Shown: piece by piece, positions 14,092 through 15,422 of the stretch
How positions within the stretch are numbered: position 1 is the first letter of the stretch
Layout: every line of letters begins with the position of its first letter
NCBI GenBank assembly: GCA_036374175.1
Contig: DASUUH010000009.1
Span: 1 to 15,422, forward strand
From: JASLBX01 sp036374175
GTDB lineage: Bacteria > Actinomycetota > Actinomycetes > Jiangellales > Jiangellaceae
Direction: 5' to 3'
DNA length: 15,422 nt
Made by a program: the position numbers and the translations under genes
Notes under the pieces: model-generated
The model's database searches: none
What the model was told of the DNA's origin: nothing
What the model saw: only the letters and a program-made list of their open reading frames with translations

Positions 14092-15422
14092 ATGTCGAAA
14101 CGACTGCACAGAGGAACCGTCGCCGCGATGGCGGCGCTCGCCCTGGCGCTGGCTGCGTGCGCCGACGACGAGGACGAACCTGACGCGGCACCACCCACAG
14201 ACGCGGATGGAGAGGCCGCGGGCGAGCCCAGCGGCAGTGTGCGCTTTCTCATCGCCGAGAACTTCTGGGCGGACTGGTCGCCGTACGCGTCCACCGCGCA
14301 GAGCCAACGGCGGCTCGAGCGCGAGATCTATGACTTTCTGGTCGACTTCCCGTCTGGAGATCCCAGCCAGCCGGAGCCCATGCTGGCCACAGAGTGGGAG
14401 CAGGTCGACGACCTGACCTGGGAGTTCAGCCTCCGTGAGGGCGTGCAGTTCCACGACGGCAGCCCGCTCACGGCGGAGGACGTCAAGGCGTCCATCGAGC
14501 TCGGCTCTGGCTTCTCGGGTGAGAGCGCCTACTCGCTGACCTGGATCCCGGCTGAGGTCGAGGTCGTGGACGACATGACCGTGCGGATCTCCACCGAGCA
14601 ACCGTTCGCGCCCATGCTGGTCGAGTTGGGACAGATACCGATCCTGTCCGCCGATTTCATCGCCGACCCGCAGGACACGCCCAACGGCACAGGACCGTTC
14701 CGACTCGTGGACGACCAGGTCGAGATCAAGACGATGGAGGCGAACACCGAGTACTGGCGGGACCCTCCACGTATCCGCGAGCTGGTGTGGGAGTTCATCG
14801 CCGACCCGTCGACTCGGACGAGTGCCTTACTCGACGGCTCGGCGCAGGCCATCGACCGGGTGCCGCCCGAGCAACTGCCCGCGCTGGACGGTGCGGAAGG
14901 CGTCGAGTTGGTGTCTGTCACGGGTGTAGAGAGCGTCAACCTCTGGGTCCGCCCAGGGCGGCTGCCGATCTGGGACGAGAACATCAACTTCCGCCGGGCG
15001 GTGAACTGGTCGATCGACCGCCAGCCGCTGGTGGAAAGCCTCGTCCTGGGCAACAGCAGGGCGGCAACGAGCTACCTGCCCACGAACACCCTGTTCGCAG
15101 GCCCGCAAGAGCCGGTGTACACGTTCGATCCTGAAATGGCCGCACAAGAGCTGGAAGCGGCGGGTGAGCCGGACGGCGGGCCCGAGTTCGATCTGTGGGT
15201 CGCCGAAGGCTTCCTGCCGAGAGGCCCAGAAGTCGTACAGGCGATCGTCGCCCAGATGGAACAGGTGGGTCTCAAGCCGCGGGTCGTCACGTCCGATGTC
15301 GCCGGCATGATCGACGACATCTTCAGCGACACCGGAACCGGTGCGATGTACCACCTGAGCTGGTCGTCCAACGGAGATCCGAACGCAGCGGCCCAGGTCT
15401 ACTCCGAGCAGTTCGCCTGGTA
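14092..15422 (+). CDS. ABC solute-binding lipoprotein, family 5 (peptide/nickel type), partial
   Basis: The frame is open to the window end and gives 443 residues. The ATG at 14092 has GGGAGG (14082-14087) upstream. A signal peptide ends in a lipobox LAAC with C23, followed by an acidic linker. The family-5 signature FHDGSPLTAEDV is near residue 122, and typical blocks follow: TGPFRLVDDQVEIKTMEANT, EYWRDPPRIRELVWEFIADP and NFRRAVNWSIDRQPLV. Such proteins bind oligopeptides, or in some cases sugars or metal chelates, outside the membrane and deliver them to a DppBC/OppBC-type permease. Permease and ATPase genes would be expected just beyond the window. The N-terminal linker is unusually acidic (ADDEDEPDA). 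Confidence 0.93.
   Translation, partial: MSKRLHRGTVAAMAALALALAACADDEDEPDAAPPTDADGEAAGEPSGSVRFLIAENFWADWSPYASTAQSQRRLEREIYDFLVDFPSGDPSQPEPMLATEWEQVDDLTWEFSLREGVQFHDGSPLTAEDVKASIELGSGFSGESAYSLTWIPAEVEVVDDMTVRISTEQPFAPMLVELGQIPILSADFIADPQDTPNGTGPFRLVDDQVEIKTMEANTEYWRDPPRIRELVWEFIADPSTRTSALLDGSAQAIDRVPPEQLPALDGAEGVELVSVTGVESVNLWVRPGRLPIWDENINFRRAVNWSIDRQPLVESLVLGNSRAATSYLPTNTLFAGPQEPVYTFDPEMAAQELEAAGEPDGGPEFDLWVAEGFLPRGPEVVQAIVAQMEQVGLKPRVVTSDVAGMIDDIFSDTGTGAMYHLSWSSNGDPNAAAQVYSEQFAW

Noticed and set aside
13747..14601. 284-residue minus-strand frame opposite the family-5 lipoprotein
   Set aside because: It covers the promoter, signal peptide and family-5 signature of a well-supported gene.

Overview
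The window is GC-rich DNA with dense, tightly packed genes, strongly G/C-biased third codon positions, GTG and TTG starts and families typical of Actinomycetota. I infer a high-GC actinobacterium but cannot name the genus from the sequence.

Left part (1-4292): genes of the kind that collect in defence or stress islands. On the minus strand are the first 129 residues of an AAA/SMC-like ATPase, cut by the window edge, and a 626-aa protein joining a PD-(D/E)XK-like nuclease motif to a Schlafen-group-3 (DUF2075) helicase. Divergent from it is a MazG-like nucleotide pyrophosphohydrolase, followed by a Fic-family AMPylase with its own inhibitory helix and a C-terminal winged helix. Three copies of one 9-bp half-site sit at the Fic start and look like an operator.

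Middle (4293-5852): a two-domain GNAT acetyltransferase split by a one-base frameshift, preceded by a strong Shine-Dalgarno that drives a 17-residue leader-like ORF rather than the GNAT itself. Divergent from it is a compact operon (about 5763-11835). Its order is LacI-type repressor, ribokinase-family sugar or nucleoside kinase, NMT1/THI5-like lipoprotein, a stand-alone protein resembling the C-terminal domain of RarA/MgsA, ABC ATPase, and a fused two-domain ABC permease. Most junctions overlap or nearly touch, so the genes are probably co-translated. The operon appears to import and phosphorylate one ligand under self-regulated LacI control. A perfect LacI-type palindrome lies in the promoter, and the LacI reading frame has no ordinary start codon in front of its helix-turn-helix.

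Right part (11801-15422): a small methyltransferase convergent with the permease and coupled to a newly noted 42-aa ORF, then a RibD-C/DHFR-like reductase. Next come decayed remnants of a LysR regulator and a LysE exporter fused by deletions. Last is a well-formed promoter and 5' leader driving a family-5 (peptide-type) ABC solute-binding lipoprotein that runs off the window end.

No rRNA, tRNA, CRISPR array, insertion sequence or replication origin was recognised.
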